This document shows, piece by piece, positions 1 to 7,698 of a stretch of 14,989 bases of DNA (the first letter of the stretch is position 1; every line of letters starts with the position of its first letter). Both the position numbers and the translations under genes were made by a program. Source of the stretch: Phocaeicola_A sp963624095 (GTDB lineage Bacteria; Bacteroidota; Bacteroidia; Bacteroidales; Bacteroidaceae); the NCBI GenBank assembly GCA_963624095.1, contig CAVFNZ010000056.1, positions 1 to 14,989 of the forward strand, written 5' to 3'. Below the pieces are notes generated by a model, which had not been told where the DNA came from, searched no databases, and saw nothing but the letters and a program-made list of their open reading frames with translations.

Positions 1-60
1 ACCCGTTCACCAATTCCGGTGATATCCGTTCAGTCCGTTGGTGATTTTCAGTATCCGCGG

Positions 61-68
61 CAAAGTTA
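61..68 (-). promoter_or_regulatory. Candidate -7 box, reading left off the window
   Basis: The minus strand reads TAACTTTG, an exact match to the Bacteroidota -7 consensus TAnnTTTG. It would drive a gene lying beyond the left edge. No clear -33 TTG is seen at the right distance, so support is the -7 box only. Confidence 0.3.
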
Positions 69-69
69 A

Positions 70-156
70 TACTTCTTTCTTAAACTCTCGCCCGTAAGGG
101 TATATTTCAGTGAAAACGGCACGTTCTACTATGTGATGGACTTCATCGATGGACAG
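70..156 (+). pseudogene. Possible remnant of a Ser/Thr protein kinase gene
   Basis: Translating from base 70 in this frame gives a stretch ending in ENGTFYYVMDFIDG (bases 112-153). This matches the beta-strand/hinge pattern of bacterial Hanks-type kinases (x-Y-x-V-M-E/D-[YF]-x-x-G), including the 'VRVY' that usually precedes it. The frame is closed by a TAA at 67-69. Downstream it stays open to about 387, but the residues no longer resemble a kinase, and no glycine loop, HRD or DFG motif appears in any frame nearby. The similarity is by eye over about 20 residues. It could be the scar of a deleted kinase gene or chance. The rest of 1-302 shows no other gene. Confidence 0.33.
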
Positions 157-302
157 AGAATTCTCACAATGTCGCACAATGTCGGAAATGTTGTTGGCAC
201 ATCCATTGCAGAATCGTCAACAACCGAGAGGAAGCGGTTCTTCGCTGCAAGACAAAGTTTTATGAACACATTACAAGGCGGTTCTTCCACATTGATTCCA
301 TG

Positions 303-2876
303 CTATTTCGAAAGCAGTTTCCCGAAGATGCCCAAAAAGTTTGAAACGGTCTCCTTGCTCTCTACCGGTATCCTGATGGACGTTTGACCCGTCTTCTCAT
401 CCTTTTCGACAATGGAATCCACCAAGCGGGCAGTGGACTCCGGAGACTTCAAGACTTCCGCCAGGCCGGACAGGAATGAAACGCCCTGCGCCACCAACTC
501 TTTTGGCTCAACGGCTCCGTTGGCGGACGTTGTGCCTGTCGTCCGGCTTTGACCTGAAGCATCTCCCTGTTCCGCAGTTTCCGCTCCCGTCTTCCCTTGG
601 GGAGTATTGGCCTCTTCCTTTGGCTCAGACCTTTCGGATTCAACACCGAATTCCACATCCGATTCCTCTTCCGGGATAAGGAGATTTGTCTCTTCATCGG
701 GAGCGGTCGTTTCCGGTTCCGGTTCCGACACATCGACAGAGAGGTCTCCGTCATCGTTCTTTTCGGGCTCTTCCGTCATTTCGGAGATAGCTTCCATCAT
801 ACGGTCGAACTTGTTGTCGTCGACGAAGACAGAATCTTCCCCGTCGTCCAAAACACCTTCGAACATGGAGGTTTTGAAGCGGAGCTTGCCAAGCATCTCT
901 TCCTCAAAGGAATTCGGTGCCACAAGGTTGATGACCTGTATGTTGTTCTTTTGTCCGAGGCGATAGATGCGCCCTATGCGTTGCTCCAGTACGGCGGGAT
1001 TCCAAGGCAAGTCGATGTTGATGATGGTGGCGGCGGACTGGAGGTTCAAGCCCGTGCTGCCGGCATCCGTTGAGAGGAACACCCGACAGGCCGGTTCGTT
1101 CGCGAAGTTGTCCACCATATCCTTGCGTTTCGCGGACGGTACACCTCCATGGAGATACTCGAATCCGACCTCCTTCTTCTCCAGCTCCATGGCGATAAGG
1201 CGGGTCATGCGTTCCCATTGGCTGAACACAACCACCTTTTCGTCTTCTTCACTGATGATGTCGCTGATGATGTTGATGCACTCGTCCACCTTGGTGTCGT
1301 ACCTGGTTTTCTGGTCCAGTATGTAACTGCTGTCGCAAATCATTCGCATTTGCGAAAGCAATAACATCAAGCGTTTCCTGTCATTGTCGGACAGGAAGTG
1401 AAGCCTTTTCCATTTTTGCACTATCATGCCGACCTGGAACTGGAGTTCTCCGTGTATGGCTCTTTGTTCCTTGGTCATCGGCACAAAGAGGTTCTTGTCC
1501 ATCCTCTCCGGCATCTGTAGCCTTACGTCCTTCTTGCGCCGACGTATAAGAATGTCGCTCAGTTCCCTCTTGATTTCGTTCAGATTCTTATAGGCCAGCA
1601 CTTTTCCCGTCTCGTCCGTGATGATATGGTTCTCCTTGAACAGATGGTAGGGCGCAAGCCGGAAATTATCCACGAGCTGCACAATGGAGTAGAGCTCGTC
1701 GAGCTTGTTTTCGAGCGGCGTGCCTGACAGTATTACGGAATAGTAGGAATCGATTTTCCGGCATGCCCGCGCGATTTGTGTGTTCCAGTTCTTCAGTCTT
1801 TGCACCTCATCCATGATGAGCATGTCAGTCTGTAGCCTGCCAAGTGCCTTGATGTCGTTGGCCGCACTGTTGTAGGAGATGATTTTGTATGGTTCCGGGC
1901 GGTTATACGCCTCTCTTCTCTTCAAATGGTTGCCTTCAATTACATAGACATCCGCCTCGGTGAACTTTCTGATTTCGCTGCGCCACTGATACTTGAGTGA
2001 CGTGGGGCAGAGAATGAGTACCGACCCCACGAAACCTTCTTTTCGCAAGAGCTCCGCAGTACCGATGGCCTGAATGGTCTTGCCAAGTCCCATCTCATCG
2101 GCGATGATGGCTTTTCCGGCCTTCGCCGCAAAACGTATCCCTTCTTGTTGGTAAGGGTAGAGGTTCGCTTTCAGCAGGCCGTTGATTTTCTTATTGTCGT
2201 AAGTTTCAACAATTGTCTTCCGTGCCTGTTTCTCGCGGACATCAACAATAAAATCAAGGGTATCTTTGTAGCATTTAAACGTGTCACTTATTTCGTGCGC
2301 TCGGGTGAGGAATGAGCCAAAGCGCGCATACGCATCCTCTTTCAACACTTTGTCGTCATCGAAGAAGTCTTTAGCGAGCCGTTCATAAGCCTCTTTGTTG
2401 TCAGACCCGATACGTATTTTCACGCGTCTCTCCCCTCGATAGGAAAGGTAGACGGACGTGTAGGACGGGATTTCATGATGCACGCGCACCCCTTTATGGC
2501 CGGCCAGGTAATTCTTCACGGCTTCAATATGCTTGCACGTGCCAAGTCTGGATGTCTTGAAATCCAGGCACGAACAATAGTTCCACTCGCTGGATTCCCC
2601 ACGGTACACCACCTTGTACTCGTTGGACGTGCGAGGGTTGCTTACCACATATTCTCCGGGAAACAGTTTCTCGTCGACGCTACGGGTAGCGAACTGTTCT
2701 GTCAGTGACGCTTGTTGGCGCAGCTTCACCTGCCACTCCTCCATGCTCATGCCGACCGGCTTGACGGAGTAGGAGAGCGTCGGCTTTTTCTTCTTTGTGT
2801 TTTTCTTGGTGGACGTTTGTTTGCGTTTTTTGGCAGTCCCGTTTGTTGAGGTATGCGGTTCGTTGTTCTTGTTCAT
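303..2876 (-). CDS. SWIM zinc-finger SNF2-family DNA helicase/translocase
   Basis: An 857-residue Swi2/Snf2 ATPase, expected to move along double-stranded DNA using ATP and remodel protein-DNA complexes; the target is unknown. A Lys-rich N-terminus (about residues 15-35) is followed by a SWIM zinc finger with C101, C103, C114 and H116. Helicase motif I is DEMGLGKT (260-267), motif II is DEVQ (356-359), motif III is SGTPLEN (384-390), and the C-terminal lobe has the motif VI sequence QRIGRIYRLGQ. DEVQ differs from the more usual DEAH/DEAQ of SNF2 proteins, but D and E are kept. An acidic, Pro/Ser-rich linker follows the helicase core, then a compact C-terminal segment of about 70 residues starting near KELVAQGVSFLSGLAE. 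The gene starts 66 bases after the nitroreductase stop on the same strand, so the two may be co-transcribed; no clean TAnnTTTG box lies in that gap. A GGAGG sits 19 bases before the ATG, too far for a normal ribosome site. The stop is TAG. Confidence 0.93.
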   Translation of the reverse strand: MNKNNEPHTSTNGTAKKRKQTSTKKNTKKKKPTLSYSVKPVGMSMEEWQVKLRQQASLTEQFATRSVDEKLFPGEYVVSNPRTSNEYKVVYRGESSEWNYCSCLDFKTSRLGTCKHIEAVKNYLAGHKGVRVHHEIPSYTSVYLSYRGERRVKIRIGSDNKEAYERLAKDFFDDDKVLKEDAYARFGSFLTRAHEISDTFKCYKDTLDFIVDVREKQARKTIVETYDNKKINGLLKANLYPYQQEGIRFAAKAGKAIIADEMGLGKTIQAIGTAELLRKEGFVGSVLILCPTSLKYQWRSEIRKFTEADVYVIEGNHLKRREAYNRPEPYKIISYNSAANDIKALGRLQTDMLIMDEVQRLKNWNTQIARACRKIDSYYSVILSGTPLENKLDELYSIVQLVDNFRLAPYHLFKENHIITDETGKVLAYKNLNEIKRELSDILIRRRKKDVRLQMPERMDKNLFVPMTKEQRAIHGELQFQVGMIVQKWKRLHFLSDNDRKRLMLLLSQMRMICDSSYILDQKTRYDTKVDECINIISDIISEEDEKVVVFSQWERMTRLIAMELEKKEVGFEYLHGGVPSAKRKDMVDNFANEPACRVFLSTDAGSTGLNLQSAATIINIDLPWNPAVLEQRIGRIYRLGQKNNIQVINLVAPNSFEEEMLGKLRFKTSMFEGVLDDGEDSVFVDDNKFDRMMEAISEMTEEPEKNDDGDLSVDVSEPEPETTAPDEETNLLIPEEESDVEFGVESERSEPKEEANTPQGKTGAETAEQGDASGQSRTTGTTSANGAVEPKELVAQGVSFLSGLAEVLKSPESTARLVDSIVEKDEKTGQTSIRIPVESKETVSNFLGIFGKLLSK

Positions 2877-2942
2877 ACTTGGATGTATTTGTCACCCTCC
2901 AATCATGCGAAGGAGGTTCAAAAAGACTTATGGCTAAAGCCC

Positions 2943-3470
2943 TTATTTGATGATGCGGTAATAGTCGTCCTTGCGTGGTTTCACCGTTTTGGGCTGGGAC
3001 GAGGCGTAGCCGAGAGAGAGAGCTCCGACTCCCATCAATCCGTCGGGCAGTCCCCATTCTTTCATCAGTCGCTGACCTTCGGGTGTGGCGAACATAACGT
3101 CCTCGCGGTTGATCCAGCACGACGAGAGGCCGATGGAGTGGGCGGCAAGCATCATGTTGCCGAGGACGAGGCTGCCATCCTTCACGTTGTTGGGGTCGTC
3201 CTCACGTGCGAGTACGATGACGATGGTGGGCGCTCCGTAGTAAGGGTCACTGGTCGTTCCCATCGCTTCGGCGTTCATCCGGCGAAGGAGGTCGCACGTC
3301 TCCGCGTTCTGCACAGCCACGATGAACGGTTCCTGCGAACCGTGTCCGGTAGCAGCCCATGTGCCGGCTTCGAGCACGGCAATGAGTTCGTCATCAGTAA
3401 TTTGTTCGGCTTTGTAGCGGCGGATGCTTCTGCGCTCCTTGATGGCTTTTAGTACTTCATTATTCTCCAT
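2943..3470 (-). CDS. Nitroreductase family protein
   Basis: A 175-residue FMN-dependent nitroreductase-family enzyme, cytoplasmic, expected to reduce nitro-aromatics, quinones or related substrates with NAD(P)H; the physiological substrate cannot be told from sequence. The N-terminus carries the typical IKERRSIRRY motif, whose arginines contact the FMN phosphate. The AGTWAATGHGSQEP region matches the usual 'A.aPS..n.qPw' substrate/FMN loop. NMMLAAHSIGLSSCWI is the conserved dimer/FMN helix, and the C-terminus has the LSLGY pattern. The length is normal for the short subfamily. It is preceded by a candidate promoter at 3553-3560 and followed by the helicase gene. Confidence 0.9.
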   Translation of the reverse strand: MENNEVLKAIKERRSIRRYKAEQITDDELIAVLEAGTWAATGHGSQEPFIVAVQNAETCDLLRRMNAEAMGTTSDPYYGAPTIVIVLAREDDPNNVKDGSLVLGNMMLAAHSIGLSSCWINREDVMFATPEGQRLMKEWGLPDGLMGVGALSLGYASSQPKTVKPRKDDYYRIIK

Positions 3471-3552
3471 ATTCTTTTTATCTTTTAATGTTACTAACTA
3501 AAATGCGTGCGTGGGGAAGTCGTAAAATCCAACAAGCCTCCCCTTGCAGCGG

Positions 3553-3560
3553 CAAAGGTA
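3553..3560 (-). promoter_or_regulatory. Candidate -7 box for the nitroreductase gene
   Basis: The minus strand reads TACCTTTG, an exact TAnnTTTG match about 80 bases before the nitroreductase ATG, in the gap after the 102-residue protein gene. No good -33 TTG is present 19-21 bases upstream. Confidence 0.45.
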
Positions 3561-3608
3561 ATGATAATAACGGGAAAACGGGAAGTTTCCTGTATTTCCT
3601 TGCCTGGC

Positions 3609-3917
3609 CTAATCTTGAAACTCCCAGTCCAGCCATTCTTCGAAGGAGAGGAGTTGAATCCGTTCGGCTTCCTCCTCGGATATTTCCACCAAGGCGTCGT
3701 GCAGACGGGCTCTCTCCAGAATACGGGCCGCATTCTCGCTGTAGAAACGCATGACATCCCGTTTCATCTCCAGCCAGGGACGACCTTCCGAGTCGTCATC
3801 GATGGCCATCATCCGTCCGATGTTGTTGAGGATAAGTCCCTCCGTCACCGTGCCTGGTTCTTCAGAGAGGGTCAGATAAGAGTCGCCATTGCAACCTGTG
3901 TAGTATCGTTGTGCCAT
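3609..3917 (-). CDS. Hypothetical protein, 102 residues
   Basis: I do not recognise this family. The protein is small, acidic and soluble-looking, with no signal peptide or membrane segment. Its N-terminal half has several Gly and Thr residues and an NNIGRMMAIDDDSEG stretch. The C-terminal half looks helical and is Glu/Arg-rich (from about residue 50), ending in SFEEWLDWEFQD. It lies 34 bases downstream of the aldo/keto reductase on the same strand, so it is probably the second gene of that transcript. Reading direction and coherent amphipathic composition argue for a real gene rather than a shadow frame. The opposite-strand frame over the same bases (3507-3926) is longer but has less natural composition. 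Confidence 0.68.
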   Translation of the reverse strand: MAQRYYTGCNGDSYLTLSEEPGTVTEGLILNNIGRMMAIDDDSEGRPWLEMKRDVMRFYSENAARILERARLHDALVEISEEEAERIQLLSFEEWLDWEFQD

Positions 3918-3951
3918 TTTGTGTGAGAAATCGTTTATGTTACCCCGCCGC

Positions 3952-4812
3952 TTATTTGGCCGGCTCTATGTCGTAAATCTGTTTCATGTAGTGTTTGGTG
4001 CCCATGCCGTCGTGGTGGTCGGTGAAGAGGGTAGTGTTGGTATCCAACGCGTCGATGGCCGACATCTCGGTGTCGTTGAGACAGAAATCGAAGATGTCCA
4101 GATTCTCTATCATACGTTCCTTGTGCGTTGTCTTTGGGATGACGATGACGCCGGTCTGTATCAGCCAACGAAGGGCGACTTGGGCGGTGGTCTTGCCATA
4201 CTTATCGGCAATCTCCGTTAAGGTGGGGTTGGAGAACATCCCGTTGCGACCGCGGGCCAAAGGCGCCCAGGCCATGGCGCGTGTGCCGTACTCCTCCATA
4301 AAGTGACGCACCTCGCGACGTTGTTGGAAGACGTGCATCTCCACTTGGTTCACCATGGGGGCAATCTCCATATTGGTGGCCAAGTCGATGAGGTGGTCTG
4401 GGTAGAAGTTGCTCACGCCAATGGCGCGCACTTTGCCCGCCTTGTAGGCTTTCTGCAAGTCGCGGTAGGCTCCGTAGATGTCGCAAAACGGCTGGTGAAG
4501 CAACATCAAGTCGATGTAGTCGGTCTGCAGTTTGCGCAGACTCTCGTCGATAGACTTCATGGTCTGTCCGTCGCCATAGTTGCAAAGCCATACTTTCGTC
4601 ACGAGGAAGAGCTCGTCGCGCGGAATGCCGCTTTTCTTACAAGCCTGTCCCACACCCTCTTCGTTATGATAGATTTGCGCGGTGTCAATCATGCGATAGC
4701 CTACACTAAGCGCTTCGCTCACGCAACGTTCGCACTCGTCCGGTGTCACTTGGAACACCCCGTAGCCCAACCGGGGCATCTCCACACCATTATTCAATAG
4801 AATCTTTTCCAT
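3952..4812 (-). CDS. Aldo/keto reductase
   Basis: A 286-residue NADPH-dependent oxidoreductase of the aldo/keto reductase superfamily (2,5-diketo-gluconate reductase-like, single-domain TIM barrel). It opens with the usual LNNGVEMPRLGYGVFQ strand. The catalytic tetrad is visible as D43, Y48, K73 and H106 (IDTAQIYHNEEGVG, LVTKVW, LLHQPF). AIGVSNFY and the cofactor-binding IPKTTHKERMIENLDIFDF region near the C-terminus also match. The frame is open up to a GTG at 4860, but the family starts at the ATG at 4812. A -7 box at 4860-4867 would also place the transcript start inside the longer version, so 4812 is preferred. The natural substrate is unknown. It is divergent from aspS. Confidence 0.92.
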   Translation of the reverse strand: MEKILLNNGVEMPRLGYGVFQVTPDECERCVSEALSVGYRMIDTAQIYHNEEGVGQACKKSGIPRDELFLVTKVWLCNYGDGQTMKSIDESLRKLQTDYIDLMLLHQPFCDIYGAYRDLQKAYKAGKVRAIGVSNFYPDHLIDLATNMEIAPMVNQVEMHVFQQRREVRHFMEEYGTRAMAWAPLARGRNGMFSNPTLTEIADKYGKTTAQVALRWLIQTGVIVIPKTTHKERMIENLDIFDFCLNDTEMSAIDALDTNTTLFTDHHDGMGTKHYMKQIYDIEPAK

Positions 4813-4859
4813 AATCCGTATTTTTAGTATATCAGCAGATGGCTCTGCCTTAGATTCCA

Positions 4860-4867
4860 CAAATGTA
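4860..4867 (-). promoter_or_regulatory. Candidate -7 box for the aldo/keto reductase gene
   Basis: The minus strand reads TACATTTG, an exact TAnnTTTG match 47 bases before the chosen start. No clear -33 TTG accompanies it. Confidence 0.4.
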
Positions 4868-4912
4868 ATCGAAAACTTTTATCGAAGACCTATTTATATA
4901 GAGACTTTTTTC

Positions 4913-4920
4913 TACTTTTG
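4913..4920 (+). promoter_or_regulatory. Candidate -7 box for aspS
   Basis: TACTTTTG, followed by CAAAAC, matches the Bacteroidota -7 consensus TAnnTTTG. It would give a leader of roughly 37 bases before the aspS ATG at 4964. The -33 element is not obvious. Confidence 0.5.
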
Positions 4921-4963
4921 CAAAACTTATCAGAAGCAACTGAAGAATAAAACAAAATAGAGT

Positions 4964-6724
4964 ATGTTCAGAACAAATACGTGTGGAGAACTGAGGCTCT
5001 CCGATGCAGGAAAGACCGTGACCCTGTCCGGTTGGGTGCAACGCTCGCGCAAGATGGGAGGCATGACCTTCGTTGACCTGCGCGACCGCTATGGTATCAC
5101 CCAGTTGGTGTTCAACGAGGAGGTGAACGCTGACCTCTGCGACCAGGCGAACCATTTGGGACGCGAATATGTGATTCAGGTTACGGGTAGCGTCAACGAA
5201 CGGTCGAACAAGAACCCCAATCTGCCTACCGGCGAGATTGAAATCATCGTGGATAAACTTAACGTGCTGAACACGGCCATCACGCCGCCTTTCACCATCG
5301 AGGACAATACCGACGGGGGTGACGACATCCGCATGAAGTTCCGCTATCTGGACTTGCGCCGCAGTTGCGTGCGCAAGAACCTGGAGCTGCGCCACCGCAT
5401 GACGATGGAGGTACGCCGTTACTTGGACAGCAAGGGATTCCTCGAAGTGGAGACCCCGATGTTGGTAGGTTCCACCCCGGAAGGCGCGCGTGACTTTGTG
5501 GTGCCTTCGCGCATGAATCCCGGTCAGTTCTACGCACTGCCGCAATCACCGCAAACCTTGAAGCAGCTGCTGATGGTTTCCGGTTTCGACAGGTACTTCC
5601 AGATAGTGAAGTGTTTCCGCGACGAGGACTTGCGTGCCGACCGTCAGCCGGAGTTCACCCAGATAGACTGCGAGATGAGTTTCGTGGAGCAGGAGGACAT
5701 TATCAACATGTTCGAAGGCATGGCCAAGCACCTCTTCAAGGAGCTTAGAGGCGTGGAACTGACAGAGCCGTTCCAACGTATGCCTTGGAGCGATGCCATG
5801 AAGTACTACGGCAGCGACAAGCCGGACCTCCGATTCGGCATGAAGTTCGTGGAACTAATGGACATCATGAAGGGACACGGATTCTCGGTGTTTGACAACG
5901 CGGCCTACATCGGCGGTATCTGTGCCGAGGGAGCGGCTACCTACACCCGCAAGCAACTCGACCAGTTGACCGAGTTCGTGAAGAAACCGCAAATCGGTGC
6001 CAAGGGCATGGTATACGCCCGCATCGAAGCCGACGGCAACGTGAAGTCGAGTGTAGACAAGTTCTACCCGCAAGAGGTGCTACAGGAGATGAAGAATGCC
6101 TTTGGAGCCAAACCGGGTGACTTGATATTGATACTGAGTGGCGATGATGCCATGAAGACGCGCAAACAGCTGTCCGAACTCCGTCTGGAGATGGGACGCC
6201 AGTTGGGCTTGCGCGACAAGAACAAGTTCGCTTGCCTGTGGGTTGTGGACTTCCCGATGTTCGAATGGAGCGACGAGGAGAACCGCCTGATGGCTATGCA
6301 CCACCCGTTCACTCATCCGAAGGACGAGGATATTCCTTTGTTGGACACCGACCCGGCTGCCGTGCGCGCTGACGCCTATGATATGGTAGTCAACGGCGTG
6401 GAGGTAGGTGGCGGTTCCATCCGTATCCACGATGCCAAGCTGCAGGCCAAGATGTTCGAGATTCTCGGTTTCACTCCCGAACGCGCCCAGGAGCAATTCG
6501 GCTTCCTGATGAACGCCTTCAAGTACGGAGCTCCGCCTCACGGAGGTTTGGCCTACGGACTGGACCGCTGGGTAAGCCTGTTTGCCGGTCTTGACAGTAT
6601 ACGCGACTGCATCGCCTTCCCGAAGAACAACAGCGGGCGCGACGTGATGCTGGACGCTCCCGCACCACTGGAGCAGAAACAGCTTGACGAGCTGAACTTG
6701 ATTGTGAAACCTGTCGAGAAATAA
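4964..6724 (+). CDS. aspS: Aspartate--tRNA ligase
   Basis: A 586-residue class IIb aminoacyl-tRNA synthetase that charges tRNA-Asp in the cytoplasm. The N-terminal OB-fold anticodon-binding domain (about 1-110) contains LSGWVQRSRKMGGMTFVDLR. Class II motif 1 lies around KGFLEVETPML (157-167). Motif 2 is FRDEDLRADRQPEF (218-231), and the aspartate/ATP pocket QSPQ is at about 194-197. The bacterial GAD insertion occupies the middle (about 290-420). Motif 3 is GLAYGLDR (528-535). Length is normal for bacterial AspRS. Residue 31 is Met where non-discriminating bacterial enzymes tend to have His, which weakly suggests a tRNA-Asp-specific enzyme (inference from memory of the family). It stands alone on its strand, divergent from the aldo/keto reductase and convergent with aguB. 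Confidence 0.98.
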   Translation: MFRTNTCGELRLSDAGKTVTLSGWVQRSRKMGGMTFVDLRDRYGITQLVFNEEVNADLCDQANHLGREYVIQVTGSVNERSNKNPNLPTGEIEIIVDKLNVLNTAITPPFTIEDNTDGGDDIRMKFRYLDLRRSCVRKNLELRHRMTMEVRRYLDSKGFLEVETPMLVGSTPEGARDFVVPSRMNPGQFYALPQSPQTLKQLLMVSGFDRYFQIVKCFRDEDLRADRQPEFTQIDCEMSFVEQEDIINMFEGMAKHLFKELRGVELTEPFQRMPWSDAMKYYGSDKPDLRFGMKFVELMDIMKGHGFSVFDNAAYIGGICAEGAATYTRKQLDQLTEFVKKPQIGAKGMVYARIEADGNVKSSVDKFYPQEVLQEMKNAFGAKPGDLILILSGDDAMKTRKQLSELRLEMGRQLGLRDKNKFACLWVVDFPMFEWSDEENRLMAMHHPFTHPKDEDIPLLDTDPAAVRADAYDMVVNGVEVGGGSIRIHDAKLQAKMFEILGFTPERAQEQFGFLMNAFKYGAPPHGGLAYGLDRWVSLFAGLDSIRDCIAFPKNNSGRDVMLDAPAPLEQKQLDELNLIVKPVEK

Positions 6725-6745
6725 ATTAAACCTGTCACAATAACG

Positions 6746-6779
6746 GAATCGCCCCGACTTAGTTAAGCCGGGGCGATTC
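6746..6779. terminator. Hairpin between convergent aspS and aguB
   Basis: The arms 6746-6760 and 6765-6779 pair over 15 positions with a single A-C mismatch around a 4-base AGTT loop, giving a GC-rich core (CGCCCCG/CGGGGCG). It sits in the 68-base gap between the aspS stop and the aguB stop. Neither side has a strong U-tract, so I infer a bidirectional terminator from position and stem strength. Confidence 0.8.
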
Positions 6780-6792
6780 TGTGAATACCCTT

Positions 6793-7677
6793 TCAGTCGA
6801 TGAATCGCTTGGTGAGCCCCTCGAACTCATCAATACGACGGTCGCGCAAGAAAGGCCACCAACGGCGGACACTCTCCGAGCGTTCCATATCCACGTCCAC
6901 AACCAGGACTTCTTCGTCCGTATTGCCCGCTTGCGCCAATAGTTCACCTTGCGGGCCGGCAACGAAGCTGTTGCCCCAAAACTGTATGCCGTTGGTCTGA
7001 CCCGAAGGGTCGGACTCATGACCCACACGATTGACAGTGACCACGGGTAGTCCGTTCGCCACGGCATGACCGCGTTGTACGGTAATCCAGGCTTCCAACT
7101 GACGGGACTTCTCTTCGGGAGTGTCGGTGCTCTCCCAACCAATGGCGGTAGGATAGATTAACAACTCCGCTCCGCGGAGTGCCATCAATCGGGCACCTTC
7201 GGGATACCACTGGTCCCAGCAGACTTGCACGCCCAATCTGCCTATCGAGGTCTGGATGGGGGTGAATCCCAAGTCGCCCGGAGTGAAATAGAACTTCTCG
7301 TAGTAAGCGGGGTCGTCAGGTATGTGCATCTTGCGGTACTTGCCGGCCATGCTTCCGTCCGTATCGAACACCACCGCGGTATTGTGGCAAAGTCCGGGCG
7401 CACGTCTCTCGAACAAGGAGGTGACAAGTACCACTCCGTACTTACGCGCTAACTCAGAGTAAAACGCAGTGGACGGGCCGGGGATGGATTCCGCGAGGTC
7501 GAACTTCTGAGTATCTTCCGTTTGGCAGAAGTAGAGGGAATTGTGCAACTCTTGAAGCACGATTAGTTGCGCCCCTTTCCGGGCGGCTTCGTCTATGTTG
7601 TCGGCGAGTTTCCGCATATTCTGTTCCACGGACTCCACGTTGGATTGTTGTATGAGTCCAATCTTTATAACTCTCAT
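6793..7677 (-). CDS. aguB: N-carbamoylputrescine amidase
   Basis: A 294-residue carbon-nitrogen hydrolase (nitrilase superfamily) that hydrolyses N-carbamoylputrescine to putrescine, CO2 and ammonia, the last step of the agmatine route to polyamines. The Glu-Lys-Cys triad is visible: E43 in LQELHNSLYFC, K116 in KYRKMHIPDDP and C153 in GVQVCWDQWYPEGAR. The PDDPAYYEKFYFTPGD and CWDQWYPE signatures are those of the N-carbamoylputrescine amidase branch rather than generic nitrilases. It starts at the ATG at 7677 (RVIKIGLIQ strand), 21 bases after the aguA stop, and is the last gene of a three-gene transcript. The neighbouring agmatine deiminase strongly supports the specific function. Confidence 0.95.
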   Translation of the reverse strand: MRVIKIGLIQQSNVESVEQNMRKLADNIDEAARKGAQLIVLQELHNSLYFCQTEDTQKFDLAESIPGPSTAFYSELARKYGVVLVTSLFERRAPGLCHNTAVVFDTDGSMAGKYRKMHIPDDPAYYEKFYFTPGDLGFTPIQTSIGRLGVQVCWDQWYPEGARLMALRGAELLIYPTAIGWESTDTPEEKSRQLEAWITVQRGHAVANGLPVVTVNRVGHESDPSGQTNGIQFWGNSFVAGPQGELLAQAGNTDEEVLVVDVDMERSESVRRWWPFLRDRRIDEFEGLTKRFID

Positions 7678-7698
7678 AATATCTAAGTTTTCTTGTTT

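Noticed and set aside
129..302. In-frame extension of 57 codons after the helicase TAG, suggesting readthrough or a recent stop mutation
   Set aside because: An open run of this size is not rare by chance, the extension has no recognisable domain, and the helicase already ends in a complete-looking C-terminal segment.
2877..2942. Promoter for the helicase gene within TAAGTCTTTTTG (minus strand, 2919-2930)
   Set aside because: The spacing does not fit TAnnTTTG, so co-transcription with the nitroreductase is equally likely.
2853..3452. Plus-strand open frame of 199 codons over the nitroreductase gene
   Set aside because: It mirrors a clear nitroreductase on the other strand and has no recognisable motif.
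3565..3600. GGGAAAACGGGAAGTTTCC as a terminator after the 102-residue gene
   Set aside because: Only about six pairs form, with a bulge, and no U-tract follows on the minus strand.
4850..5545. Minus-strand open frame of 231 codons opposite aspS
   Set aside because: It overlaps a certain aspS antisense, has His/Val/Gln-rich composition typical of reversed coding DNA, and matches no family I know.
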